From the NCBI RefSeq assembly GCF_003752135.1, contig NZ_RJVK01000003.1, positions 62,001-126,000 of the forward strand: 64,000 nucleotides of DNA, written 5' to 3'. This stretch comes from Caminibacter pacificus (lineage in GTDB: Bacteria; Campylobacterota; Campylobacteria; Campylobacterales; Nautiliaceae). Shown here one piece after another: positions 46,923-55,145 of the stretch. The position numbers and the translations under genes were made by a program. The notes under the pieces were generated by a model that saw nothing but the letters and a program-made list of their open reading frames with translations, was not told the origin of the DNA and made no database searches. Each line of letters starts with the position of its first letter. The stretch's first letter is position 1.

Positions 46923-48352
46923 CACATCCCTCCAAAGAAGCTAAATGCTTGATTTGCTAAATCGAAAATTGGTTGAGGATTGATACCAAAGTAAACAATC
47001 AAAAACGCGTAAATCGCTAATGCGAATTTTTCAGGAAAACTCATAGTAAAGTTTGCTTTTTCCACAATCGGACTCATAGGACCGTGAATTGCACGTCTTA
47101 CAGACCAGATAATGTAACCCGCACTGATTAGACCTGCAAGTGCGATAATAGCAATCCACCAACCGAATGACTTAACAGCCGAGATGATAATTGTAAGCTC
47201 ACCTACAAATCCCATCGTTCCAGGTAGCCCTAACGCCGCCATACCTGCTAAGATGAATATCGCAGCAGCATAAGGCGCTTTTTTCATAATTCCGCCCATC
47301 TCATCCATATACCACGTATGAGTTTTGTGGTGGAACCACCCTGCAAGTAAGAACAGTGGTGAAATTACAAGTGCGTGTCCGATCATTTCGTATAATGCCG
47401 CACTTAAACCATCGTATGTCATAGTAGCTACAGCTACAACAACAAGCCCCATATGCGAAATTGAAGAGTATGCAACCATTTTTTTGATGTGTCTTTCATA
47501 AATAGCAAGCATACCCGCAAATAACGTCGTCGCAAGACCGAGTACCAACATCCACATCGAAAATTGAATCGTAGTTGCCGGCATTAACTCTACCGTAAAT
47601 CTGATAAGCCCGTAAGCACCCATTTTCAAAAGTACACCCGCAAGCAATACCGAAATGCTGCTTGGTGCTTGAACGTGCGCATCAGGTAGCCATGTATGGA
47701 ATGGAAATAGTGGCAATTTAGCCGCAAAACCGATAAACATCAACCACCAAATTAAAGCAGGAGTTGCAATCGCCGCTTCTTTTATCAACGTAAAATCCCA
47801 ATATCCAGTTTGTTTAAAGAGTAAGAAAAACCCGACAAACATAAACATCGCAAAAACGTGCGTATAGATAAAGAACTTAATAGCCGCATAAATTCTTTCT
47901 TCCGCACCCCAAATACCGATTAAGAAAAGCATAGGTACAAGAGTTAATTCCCAGAAAATAAAAAACCATAAAACGTTTGTCGTCATAAATACACCGAAAA
48001 TCGGTCCGCTAAATAGTATCAGCAAACTAAAATAAGCCGCTTGATTTTTTTCTTCCCAAGACGTAAACACTACCAATATAAGTAATGCCGCCGTTAATAA
48101 AAGCATAGCGACACTTAACGCATCTATTTGCAAAGTAAGTTCAAACCCGAACGCAGGAACGCTTAAAAAGTTCCCAAGAAACAAAAACCCGCCGTCAGCC
48201 GGTAATTGATGATACCAATTGAATGCAATAAAGAAAAGTATAATAAACCAACCAAGCGCAATATACTTAGCCAAATGCTGTGCCCCACGTGTTAAAAAAT
48301 ACACAAGGGCCGAGAAAAATATCGGTGCAAAAATAATATCTACCGCTACCAT
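46922..48352 (-). CDS. nuoM: NADH-quinone oxidoreductase-like subunit M
   Basis: Antiporter-like proton-pumping subunit with 476 residues. Marks: FFIFWELTLVPMLFLIGIWG (conserved Glu), AAKLPLFPFHTWLPDAHVQAPSSISVLLAGVLLKMGAYGLIRF, and HIKKMVAYSSISHMGLVV. These carry the conserved Lys and His residues of the proton channel. Adjacent to nuoL with no gap. Confidence 0.95.
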   Translation of the reverse strand: MVAVDIIFAPIFFSALVYFLTRGAQHLAKYIALGWFIILFFIAFNWYHQLPADGGFLFLGNFLSVPAFGFELTLQIDALSVAMLLLTAALLILVVFTSWEEKNQAAYFSLLILFSGPIFGVFMTTNVLWFFIFWELTLVPMLFLIGIWGAEERIYAAIKFFIYTHVFAMFMFVGFFLLFKQTGYWDFTLIKEAAIATPALIWWLMFIGFAAKLPLFPFHTWLPDAHVQAPSSISVLLAGVLLKMGAYGLIRFTVELMPATTIQFSMWMLVLGLATTLFAGMLAIYERHIKKMVAYSSISHMGLVVVAVATMTYDGLSAALYEMIGHALVISPLFLLAGWFHHKTHTWYMDEMGGIMKKAPYAAAIFILAGMAALGLPGTMGFVGELTIIISAVKSFGWWIAIIALAGLISAGYIIWSVRRAIHGPMSPIVEKANFTMSFPEKFALAIYAFLIVYFGINPQPIFDLANQAFSFFGGM

Positions 48353-50203
48353 TTACAGCCCCTTTACAATTATTAAGATAGCAATTACGATAATTGCAAC
48401 ACCAAGGACGAATTGCCCCATATACGTTCCGATTTTACCGCTGTGCCCTGTTTTAAACGCTTTATAAATACCATATGAAGCAGGCACGGTTGCATTAACA
48501 AGCCAGTCGATAACATACGTATCAAACCATCTTGCCGCTTTTGCAATGGCATTAACGATAATGTTTTTAGAAATCCAAGTAATCATAGCTTCAACATAAT
48601 ATCCGTTAAATAGTACTTGATGAATTGTTTGTACGAAATGATGTGATGCGATTTTGTATAGTAGGTTCAATCCTTTTACATACAGACCTACAACGATTAA
48701 GAAAATCACTAACATTCCTGTTAACATAAACGCAGTAAGTCCCGCTACATGCGGCTCTACTACTTCTTTTCCTACGATATAGTGAATAATATCGCTTTGC
48801 CAAATAGCGATGAATAACGTAACAAAAGCTAAGATACCAAGCGGTAATCTAATCCATAAGTTGCTCGGTTTGTGTACGCTTCCAGCAATCTCTTCGTTTC
48901 TCGGCTCACCCAAGAAGATAAGAATCCATAGTCTCGTAATATAACCGATTGATAGCAATGCCGCAATCGTTACGAATGTTTTTGTAAATCCGTTACCCCA
49001 TTCCCAAGCACTTGCAACTACAAGCTCTTTTGAGAAGAAACCACTAAACGGAGGTACACCCGCAAGGCTCAGTGAACCCATAGCCATAAAGAGTGCTACA
49101 AGAGGAGCAGTTTTGATAAGACCTCCGAGTTTCCATGCGTCTTTTGTATGGTGTGCGATGTAAATAACAGCACCAGCACTTAAGAATAATAACGCTTTAA
49201 AGATTGCGTGGTTTACAAGGTGTAGCATACCGGCAGCCAAGCTTCCAACACCAAGACCCACAAACGCAATCGATAAGTGTGACATTGTAGAATAAGCCAA
49301 GATTTTTTTGATCTCTTTTTGTACAAGTGCCGATGTAGCACCGATAAACGCCGAAAGCGCCGCAACGTTTGCAACAATGAAAAGAGCGTCAGTATATGCA
49401 AAGAAATCAAATAGTCTCGCTACGATATAAATACCCGAGTTAACCATTGTCGCACCGTGGATTAACGCAGATACCGTAGTAGGACCTTCCATCGCGTTCA
49501 TTAACCAAGGATACAATGGAAACTGACCTGATTTACCGATAGCACCCATAAAGATAAATAGTGCCGCTACGAGAGCTACCGTTTTATTAAGCTCTCCTGA
49601 TAGAGCCATTTCGTTTAGTTTTACTAAATCTACCGTTCCCGCAAAGAAGAATAGCAATGCAATAGCCGCTAAGATGAAAATATCACCGAATCTCGTATAA
49701 AGAAACGCTTGCATACCTGCATCAGCCGCTGAATTTTTGTAATACCAGAAACTAATCAATAGGTAACTTGCAAGCCCCATGAATTCCCAACCTACAAATG
49801 CACCGATTAAATCTTTTGTAATAACAAGAATAATCATACCGCCGATAAAGAATAGTACTTTTGCATAGTATCTCGGCTGATCTGGGTCTTCACCCATATA
49901 ATCGTGCGCAAAGTGGATATCTAAAAATCCAAGACCTGTCGCTACTAAAAGCATTACAATAGATAAGTGGTCAATATAAATTCCGAACGGTACTTTTAAA
50001 TCTCCGTATGCAATCCATGTATAATCGATATCGATTACCGTATGCGAATAATTAAAAAACAACACCAAACTTGCTAAAAATAGAATAGCTCCCGTTACTT
50101 CAGCTACCCAGAAACTAAGCTCTCTTTTAGCCTTACCTAAAACATACGCCAAAACCGCCCCTAAAAACGGCGCCGTTAGTAAAATCAATACTGCATTATT
50201 CAT
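48353..50203 (-). CDS. nuoL: NADH-quinone oxidoreductase-like subunit L
   Basis: The distal antiporter-like subunit, 616 residues, with the extra C-terminal lateral helix. Marks: LIGAFVGWEFMGLASYLLISFWY, GKSGQFPLYPWLMNAMEGPTTVSALIHGATMV and EIKKILAYSTMSHLSIAFVGLG. The C-terminal part (after 480) is long and amphipathic, as expected for helix HL that braces NuoM and NuoN. Overlaps nuoK by 8 bp. Confidence 0.95.
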   Translation of the reverse strand: MNNAVLILLTAPFLGAVLAYVLGKAKRELSFWVAEVTGAILFLASLVLFFNYSHTVIDIDYTWIAYGDLKVPFGIYIDHLSIVMLLVATGLGFLDIHFAHDYMGEDPDQPRYYAKVLFFIGGMIILVITKDLIGAFVGWEFMGLASYLLISFWYYKNSAADAGMQAFLYTRFGDIFILAAIALLFFFAGTVDLVKLNEMALSGELNKTVALVAALFIFMGAIGKSGQFPLYPWLMNAMEGPTTVSALIHGATMVNSGIYIVARLFDFFAYTDALFIVANVAALSAFIGATSALVQKEIKKILAYSTMSHLSIAFVGLGVGSLAAGMLHLVNHAIFKALLFLSAGAVIYIAHHTKDAWKLGGLIKTAPLVALFMAMGSLSLAGVPPFSGFFSKELVVASAWEWGNGFTKTFVTIAALLSIGYITRLWILIFLGEPRNEEIAGSVHKPSNLWIRLPLGILAFVTLFIAIWQSDIIHYIVGKEVVEPHVAGLTAFMLTGMLVIFLIVVGLYVKGLNLLYKIASHHFVQTIHQVLFNGYYVEAMITWISKNIIVNAIAKAARWFDTYVIDWLVNATVPASYGIYKAFKTGHSGKIGTYMGQFVLGVAIIVIAILIIVKGL

Positions 50204-50504
50204 CGCTCACCGCCTTATCTAATTTGTCAGGAATTACCTCACCGGTAATTCTATTAGATAAAATGAAAATAAGTACACCTGCCGCCGCTTCAAGAGTTGC
50301 AATTACGATAATTACGTACGCAACGGCCAAACCTCTTGTAAATCCGAAATGATATGCCGCACTTGCAAGAAGTAAAATAACGGCGTTTAATAACATTTCG
50401 AGTGAAAAGAAGATTTTCAAAAAGTCACTCTTACTCGTAACCCCGTAAAGCCCCACTCCAAAAAGGATAATGGCAGCTATCGCGTCTATATAAAACCCTA
50501 CCAT
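50196..50504 (-). CDS. nuoK: NADH-quinone oxidoreductase-like subunit K
   Basis: MrpC-like membrane subunit, 102 residues, three helices. Marks: FFSLEMLLNAVILLLAS (the conserved Glu in helix 2) and VIVIATLEAAAGVLIFIL (Glu in helix 3), both needed for proton transfer. Two bases after nuoJ. Confidence 0.94.
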   Translation of the reverse strand: MVGFYIDAIAAIILFGVGLYGVTSKSDFLKIFFSLEMLLNAVILLLASAAYHFGFTRGLAVAYVIIVIATLEAAAGVLIFILSNRITGEVIPDKLDKAVSDE

Positions 50505-50506
50505 TT

Positions 50507-50974
50507 TTATTCCTTTCCATGTTTTAGAGTGTGTAGCATTCTGATACTTCCGTAAAGAACGCTTGCCGCAACCACACCCATAAAGATTGCAATTTGAGCA
50601 TAAAAATCAGTAAATATCTTCACTTGGTCTTTTAGAGGAATCGCTTTCCCTTCGTATGGAATATCCGGAATTAAAAACGGTACGATTAAAAGACCGATAA
50701 TTACGATTGTTACAACACTAACAGCCCAAGGTCTGATTTCGTATTTAGGGAATTTAGAACCGATAACCGTAACCCCGAAAAGTGTTAATACAACGATACC
50801 ACCCGTATATACGAAAATTTGGAAAAGTCCTAATAATTTTTCATCCATAAGAATGTAATAGATTCCTAATAAAAACATCATCAAAACGAATGACAATACC
50901 GCAGGTACGGTATTTTTTTGAGTAAGACTCATTATTGCCAAGATAATAGCAACAGCAAGAATCAATACGCTCAT
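50507..50974 (-). CDS. nuoJ: NADH-quinone oxidoreductase-like subunit J
   Basis: Membrane subunit with five helices, 155 residues, slightly short. Marks: LFQIFVYTGGIVVLTLFGVTVIG, the NuoJ signature with the pi-bulge Tyr-Thr-Gly-Gly. Overlaps nuoI by ATGA. Confidence 0.93.
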   Translation of the reverse strand: MSVLILAVAIILAIMSLTQKNTVPAVLSFVLMMFLLGIYYILMDEKLLGLFQIFVYTGGIVVLTLFGVTVIGSKFPKYEIRPWAVSVVTIVIIGLLIVPFLIPDIPYEGKAIPLKDQVKIFTDFYAQIAIFMGVVAASVLYGSIRMLHTLKHGKE

Positions 50975-51558
50975 TTCTCCTCTCCTTTTTCAGCAGAAGC
51001 GTTTTTTTGCTCTGCACTCTCCTCTTTTTTAGCTTCAGTAGCTTCCGCTTTAGCTTTTTCTTCAGCCTTTTTCTTAGCTTCAGCCTCGGCTTTTTTCTTA
51101 GCCATCATCTCTTTTTTCTTTCTCGCTTTTTCTTCTTCTTCACGTTTTTTCTGCTCAATCCACTCTTCAGGTACGTCAACTCTTACCCAGAAGTTATCAA
51201 GGTCTTTATGAGTACCTCCGGTAATCATTTCAATATCACCGCCGCTAAGCTTAATAGCTTTTTCAGGTTTTGTAGGACAAACGTCCTCACACAAACCACA
51301 GAAAATACATATAGCCAAATTAACTTCCGGAATAATTTTAGGCTTTTTAATCGGAAGCGGCTTCATAACGATCGCATCAACAGGACAAATTTTATTACAA
51401 GCGTCACACCCGATACAAAGTTCGTATTTAATTTCGTGTCTTCCTCTAAAGATAGGAGACTTGTGAGCCGGTTCTTTTACGATATCTTTCGTTGCTATTC
51501 TCGGCTCCGTAAAAGCTTTCATAACTCTTACGATTTTTTCACTGATTTGAAATAACAT
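50971..51558 (-). CDS. nuoI: NADH-quinone oxidoreductase-like subunit I with charged tail
   Basis: Carries the two [4Fe-4S] clusters N6a and N6b: CIGCDACNKICPVDAI and CIFCGLCEDVCPTKPEKAI. The product has 195 residues. From residue 135 on it has a long Lys/Glu/Ala-rich helix (EEEEKARKKKEMMAKKK, AEAEAKKKAEEKAKAE) of about 60 residues that normal NuoI lacks. As the complex has no NuoEFG, this exposed tail could help a soluble donor or partner dock, but that is a guess. Confidence 0.94.
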   Translation of the reverse strand: MLFQISEKIVRVMKAFTEPRIATKDIVKEPAHKSPIFRGRHEIKYELCIGCDACNKICPVDAIVMKPLPIKKPKIIPEVNLAICIFCGLCEDVCPTKPEKAIKLSGGDIEMITGGTHKDLDNFWVRVDVPEEWIEQKKREEEEKARKKKEMMAKKKAEAEAKKKAEEKAKAEATEAKKEESAEQKNASAEKGEEK

Positions 51559-51559
51559 C

Positions 51560-52531
51560 TTATGCTCCTAAAATGTAAAGTTTTGCAAAAATTACCCACA
51601 CTAAGTTAAGTACCGCAAGCGGTGTTAACCAGCTCCAACAGAATTTAAGCATTTGATCAAGTCTAAGTCTCGGGTTAGAAGCCCTAATAGCAACCATTAC
51701 AACCGCAAGAAGTGCGATTTTTAAGAATAACCACCAGAAACTATCAAAGAAAATTCCTCTGTATCCTCCGAAAAACAATGTAATTGCAGCAGCTGATACC
51801 ACTAAAATTTCAGTAAATTCCGCGAATTTTAAAAGCGTATAGTTAGTACCTGCATATTCCGTATAAAACCCGTAAACGATTTCTTGTTCCGCATCAGGAA
51901 TATGGAATGGAGGTTGTTCTAAAATACCGAGCATCGTAATAATGAAAATAATGGCTCCAGGTAAAAGAATTAGAGTCGTAAGCCAAGTATTGCTATACAT
52001 AATCTCATATAGATTCATAGTACCAAAAAGCAAAGCAGGACTTAATGCCGCTAAGAAAAACGGCGCTTCCATAGAAAGCATTTGAGCCAAAATTCTCATA
52101 CCACCTAAAAACGAATATTTATTGTTTGAACCGAATCCCGTTAAGAATAGCAAGAAAGGTTCAACTCCGATTAAAACTACAAGCCCTAAAACTCCGTATT
52201 GAGTATCCAAAATTCCATGTCCGTTATTAATTAAAGGCGTCCAAGGAATTAAAATTACAGGCAATGCCGCAACAAGCGGTGTAATAATCGGAATAATATT
52301 AAATAAATACGGGTCCGCACTTTTTGGCGTAATAGATTCTTTTGTCAAAAGCTTAAATACGTCATAAACCGTTTGCAAAGACCCTGCCGGTCCGTTATAG
52401 TGAGGTCCAACCCTTTTATGCAAATATGCAAGAACTTTTCTTGAAAAATAAAACACGAAAAACGTCCATGCAAGCAAGAAAACAAGTCCAGGGAAAACTA
52501 AAATGTAAAATAAAATTTCTCCAACGCTCAT
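51560..52531 (-). CDS. nuoH: NADH-quinone oxidoreductase-like subunit H
   Basis: Membrane subunit that forms part of the quinone site and joins the arms. The product has 323 residues with eight helices. Marks: KRVGPHYNGPAGSLQTVYDVFKLLTKE, LGILEQPPFHIPDAEQEIVYGFYTEYAGTNYTLLKFAEF and the end RLRLDQMLKFCWSWLTPLAVLN. All are standard NuoH, with the glutamates of the E-channel visible. Confidence 0.95.
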   Translation of the reverse strand: MSVGEILFYILVFPGLVFLLAWTFFVFYFSRKVLAYLHKRVGPHYNGPAGSLQTVYDVFKLLTKESITPKSADPYLFNIIPIITPLVAALPVILIPWTPLINNGHGILDTQYGVLGLVVLIGVEPFLLFLTGFGSNNKYSFLGGMRILAQMLSMEAPFFLAALSPALLFGTMNLYEIMYSNTWLTTLILLPGAIIFIITMLGILEQPPFHIPDAEQEIVYGFYTEYAGTNYTLLKFAEFTEILVVSAAAITLFFGGYRGIFFDSFWWLFLKIALLAVVMVAIRASNPRLRLDQMLKFCWSWLTPLAVLNLVWVIFAKLYILGA

Positions 52532-52540
52532 ACCCTCTCC

Positions 52541-54190
52541 TTATCTATCCAGGTCACCCTGACAGATATGCATACTACCGTAAAGTAGAGGAATATCTGA
52601 TAGGGTATGCCCTGGAAGTAATCTTTCAAGAATCATAGTGTGATTTACACTCGGTGCTTTTATTTTTAGTCTATAAGGCGTAGTTGCTTTCTCGCCGGTT
52701 ACGAGATGCATTAACATCTCACCTCTTGCCCATTCAACTCTACTAACCGCTTCACCCGCAGGCAGTCTTTTTGGCATTTTAACCAAATGGTCTTTTTTAG
52801 GGTCCATTTCTCCGGCTTCAACACCTTCTTCTATTTTTTTCATCGCTTGTTGGATTAAATCAACAGCTTGATTGATTTCTTTATAAATAATATAAAGTCT
52901 ATCTCTCGCATCACCGCTGTCGCATGTTACGTAATCCATTTCAAGTTCATCGTAAGCAGCGTAAGGTTCGTCGATTCTTACGTCTATTTTAGCTCCGCTT
53001 GCTCTTGCAATAGGTCCTGCTAAATAGAACTCTTCGACATCATCAAGAGTAAATACTCCCGTACCTTTAGCCCTTACGGTCATAAGAGGGTTTTTAAGGA
53101 AAATATCTTCAATATCAGGTTTTGTTTTTTCCCATTTTGCAATAGCTTTATTAATTTCCGCAAACCACGCTTTATAATCGTTTAGAGGATATCTAACACC
53201 TCCCGGTTCTATACACGCAGTCGCAATTCTCGCTCCGCTGTAATCTTCAAGAACGTCAAGGAAATATTCTCTAACATCCAAACACCACATTAAAAACGTT
53301 TGAAGTCCCATTGTTCCGAAAAATCCGCCAAGTGAAATTAAGTGAGACGCAATTCTTCCCGTTTCACCCAAAATAACTCTCATATATTTAGCAAAAGGTG
53401 TAATCTCTTTTCCGGCAATTTCTTCTACCGCTTGAGAATAACAAATCATCGGATTAGGATTATCCATAAAACAGATTCTCTCAACCGCTACGATAGTACC
53501 GATAAAATCTTTTCTTTCCGCTAAATTTTCAAGAGCACGCCAAACGTATCCAATATCAGGCTCCACTTTTTCAATATTTTCACCGTTAACGAAAACTTTT
53601 AGTCTGATAGGTCCGCTTGCAGGGTGTGTCGGTCCCCAGTGAAGTACCGTTCTACTTCCCTCATGTCCTAACGTTCTTTCGTGTTCTTCATATTCTTCAT
53701 GAAACTCTTCGGTAATAGCATTTACGTTTTCAATTAAATGTTTTTCATGTTCTTTCCAATCGAAATCTTTTCTAAACGGAAACTTACCGTAATAATCTCT
53801 ACTGATTAGGAAAAATCTTAAATCAGGATGACCTTTAAATTTAACACCGAAAGTCGAATATGCTTCAAGCTCGTGATAATTCGCACTCGGCATCAAAGGA
53901 GTAATCGAATCTATTTCGCACTTCTCAAGGTCTCTATCAACGTCCACTTTCAACCATACGTTTCTTTTATTTGTCAAATCTTCAAGAAAATAGTTAACTT
54001 CAATCCTATTTTCGTCGATAAAATCAGTAGGAGAAACGGTAGAACAAGTTTTTACTCCCGCTTCTTTCAGAGCTTTTACTACATCAAGTAAATCCTCTTT
54101 GTTTTTAAGTTTTGCTTTTACCCAACTCTTTTTATAATCCTCAACGTATTCCGTATCGAATTTATTAAGTATCTCTTTAATTCTCTCCAT
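52541..54190 (-). CDS. nuoCD: NuoCD fusion, atypical at the quinone site
   Basis: The product has 549 residues: a NuoC-like part (1-145) joined to a NuoD/hydrogenase-large-subunit part. Start: ATG at 54190 with AAGG at 6 nt; the ATG at 54196 abuts it. NuoD usually begins GPxHPSTHG with a His that contacts quinone; here it is GPTHPASG (186-193), one residue shorter and without that His. The usual R-x-D-Y (Tyr contacting quinone) is R-I-C-F (238-241). NiFe-hydrogenase CxxC pairs are absent, though single Cys are at 240 and 543 near those places. The end QGDLDR resembles the Complex I GEVDR. It therefore lies between Complex I and Ehr/hydrogenase forms. nuoH follows directly. Confidence 0.9.
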   Translation of the reverse strand: MERIKEILNKFDTEYVEDYKKSWVKAKLKNKEDLLDVVKALKEAGVKTCSTVSPTDFIDENRIEVNYFLEDLTNKRNVWLKVDVDRDLEKCEIDSITPLMPSANYHELEAYSTFGVKFKGHPDLRFFLISRDYYGKFPFRKDFDWKEHEKHLIENVNAITEEFHEEYEEHERTLGHEGSRTVLHWGPTHPASGPIRLKVFVNGENIEKVEPDIGYVWRALENLAERKDFIGTIVAVERICFMDNPNPMICYSQAVEEIAGKEITPFAKYMRVILGETGRIASHLISLGGFFGTMGLQTFLMWCLDVREYFLDVLEDYSGARIATACIEPGGVRYPLNDYKAWFAEINKAIAKWEKTKPDIEDIFLKNPLMTVRAKGTGVFTLDDVEEFYLAGPIARASGAKIDVRIDEPYAAYDELEMDYVTCDSGDARDRLYIIYKEINQAVDLIQQAMKKIEEGVEAGEMDPKKDHLVKMPKRLPAGEAVSRVEWARGEMLMHLVTGEKATTPYRLKIKAPSVNHTMILERLLPGHTLSDIPLLYGSMHICQGDLDR

Positions 54191-54199
54191 CGCCATCCC

Positions 54200-54673
54200 T
54201 TAAAATTTCATTTGTTTCCAAAGACCGCCTTGGCTTGAAGCACTCGGCTCACCTCTTTTGATTTTCTCTTTCAACTCTTCAAGCCCGGCAACAATCGCTT
54301 CAGGTTTTGGAGGACATCCCGCAACGAAAACGTCAGCCGGTAAAATTTCGGTCATATTTTTAATTACCGACGGAGAATCGTTATAAGGTCCGCCGTCATA
54401 AGCGCAAGCACCGATAGCCACAACATATCTCGGCTCAGGCATTTGCTCATACGTTCTTAAAAGTGCAGGTAAGATTTTTTTACTTACAAGCCCCGTAATA
54501 AAAATAATATCAGCTTGTCTCGGAGTCGGAGTCATGATATATCCGTATCTCTCCCAATCGTATCTCGGTCCCATAGCAGCAAGCATTTCAAGGGAACAAC
54601 ACCCGCTACAAAAATGCACTATCCATGGAGACTTACTTCTTGCATAATTAAAAAAATCAAGCACTTTTAGCAT
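54200..54673 (-). CDS. nuoB: NADH-quinone oxidoreductase-like subunit B
   Basis: Holds the terminal cluster N2. The product has 157 residues. The four cluster Cys are present: the tandem pair in FCSGCCSLEML, the third in VVAIGACAYDGG, the fourth in VFVAGCPPKPEAIV. The tandem CC is the Complex I form, not the hydrogenase form. An additional Cys lies three residues before the pair. Overlaps nuoA by 17 bp. Confidence 0.95.
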   Translation of the reverse strand: MLKVLDFFNYARSKSPWIVHFCSGCCSLEMLAAMGPRYDWERYGYIMTPTPRQADIIFITGLVSKKILPALLRTYEQMPEPRYVVAIGACAYDGGPYNDSPSVIKNMTEILPADVFVAGCPPKPEAIVAGLEELKEKIKRGEPSASSQGGLWKQMKF

Positions 54674-54995
54674 TTCTATACTCCTTCATACTAACTGTAA
54701 TAGCCGCAAACAATAAAATCCCGAAAACCATAGCCCATTTTAAAGCTTCAGGATTGTCGGCAAATACGAACAAACTAAAAAATAATCCCGCCATATCGAA
54801 TACGATAAAAGCGATTGCAAAAATGAAATAGCCGAAATTAGCCTTCATAGGCACTTCACTACTCGGCGGCAAACCACATTCGAAGTGATCGTTTTTAATC
54901 TCTCCGGGATTAAAAGGCGCAACTGCAATACCTAAAAAGTAAAGCAAAAGCACGCCCGCAAGTATTCCCGTACCATAAATGATAATGGTTTCCAT
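54657..54995 (-). CDS. nuoA: NADH-quinone oxidoreductase-like subunit A
   Basis: Membrane subunit with three helices, about 112 residues from the ATG at 54995 behind AAAGGAGAC; an upstream in-frame start has no ribosome site. The conserved loop is FECGLPPSSEVPMKANFGYFIFAIAFIVFDMAGLFF, with the loop Cys and the Glu/Asp pair. First gene of the nuo operon. NuoA is absent from hydrogenases, which supports a Complex I-type assembly. Confidence 0.95.
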   Translation of the reverse strand: METIIIYGTGILAGVLLLYFLGIAVAPFNPGEIKNDHFECGLPPSSEVPMKANFGYFIFAIAFIVFDMAGLFFSLFVFADNPEALKWAMVFGILLFAAITVSMKEYRNAKSA

Positions 54996-55056
54996 TGCGT
55001 CTCCTTTTTCGTTGTATATTATCAAACTCTAAAGAGAGTTTTCATATTATTTTCAT

Positions 55057-55085
55057 ATTATAAGTAAAATTTATATTTAAGACAA
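55057..55085 (-). promoter_or_regulatory. probable nuo operon promoter
   Basis: TTGTCT, a 17-bp spacer and TATAAT lie about 60 bp before the nuoA ATG. The leader holds a 7-bp hairpin (AAACTCT-AAAG-AGAGTTT, 55024-55041) just upstream of the ribosome site. Confidence 0.55.
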
Positions 55086-55145
55086 TTTTATTCTTATTTA
55101 AATGACATGAAAGTTACATATAGTAATAAATGATTATTCACTCAA

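Noticed and set aside
52541-54673. Group 4 NiFe hydrogenase instead of nuo
   Set aside because: The large subunit lacks both CxxC nickel motifs, nuoB has the tandem Cys pair of Complex I, and nuoA, nuoJ and nuoK are present.
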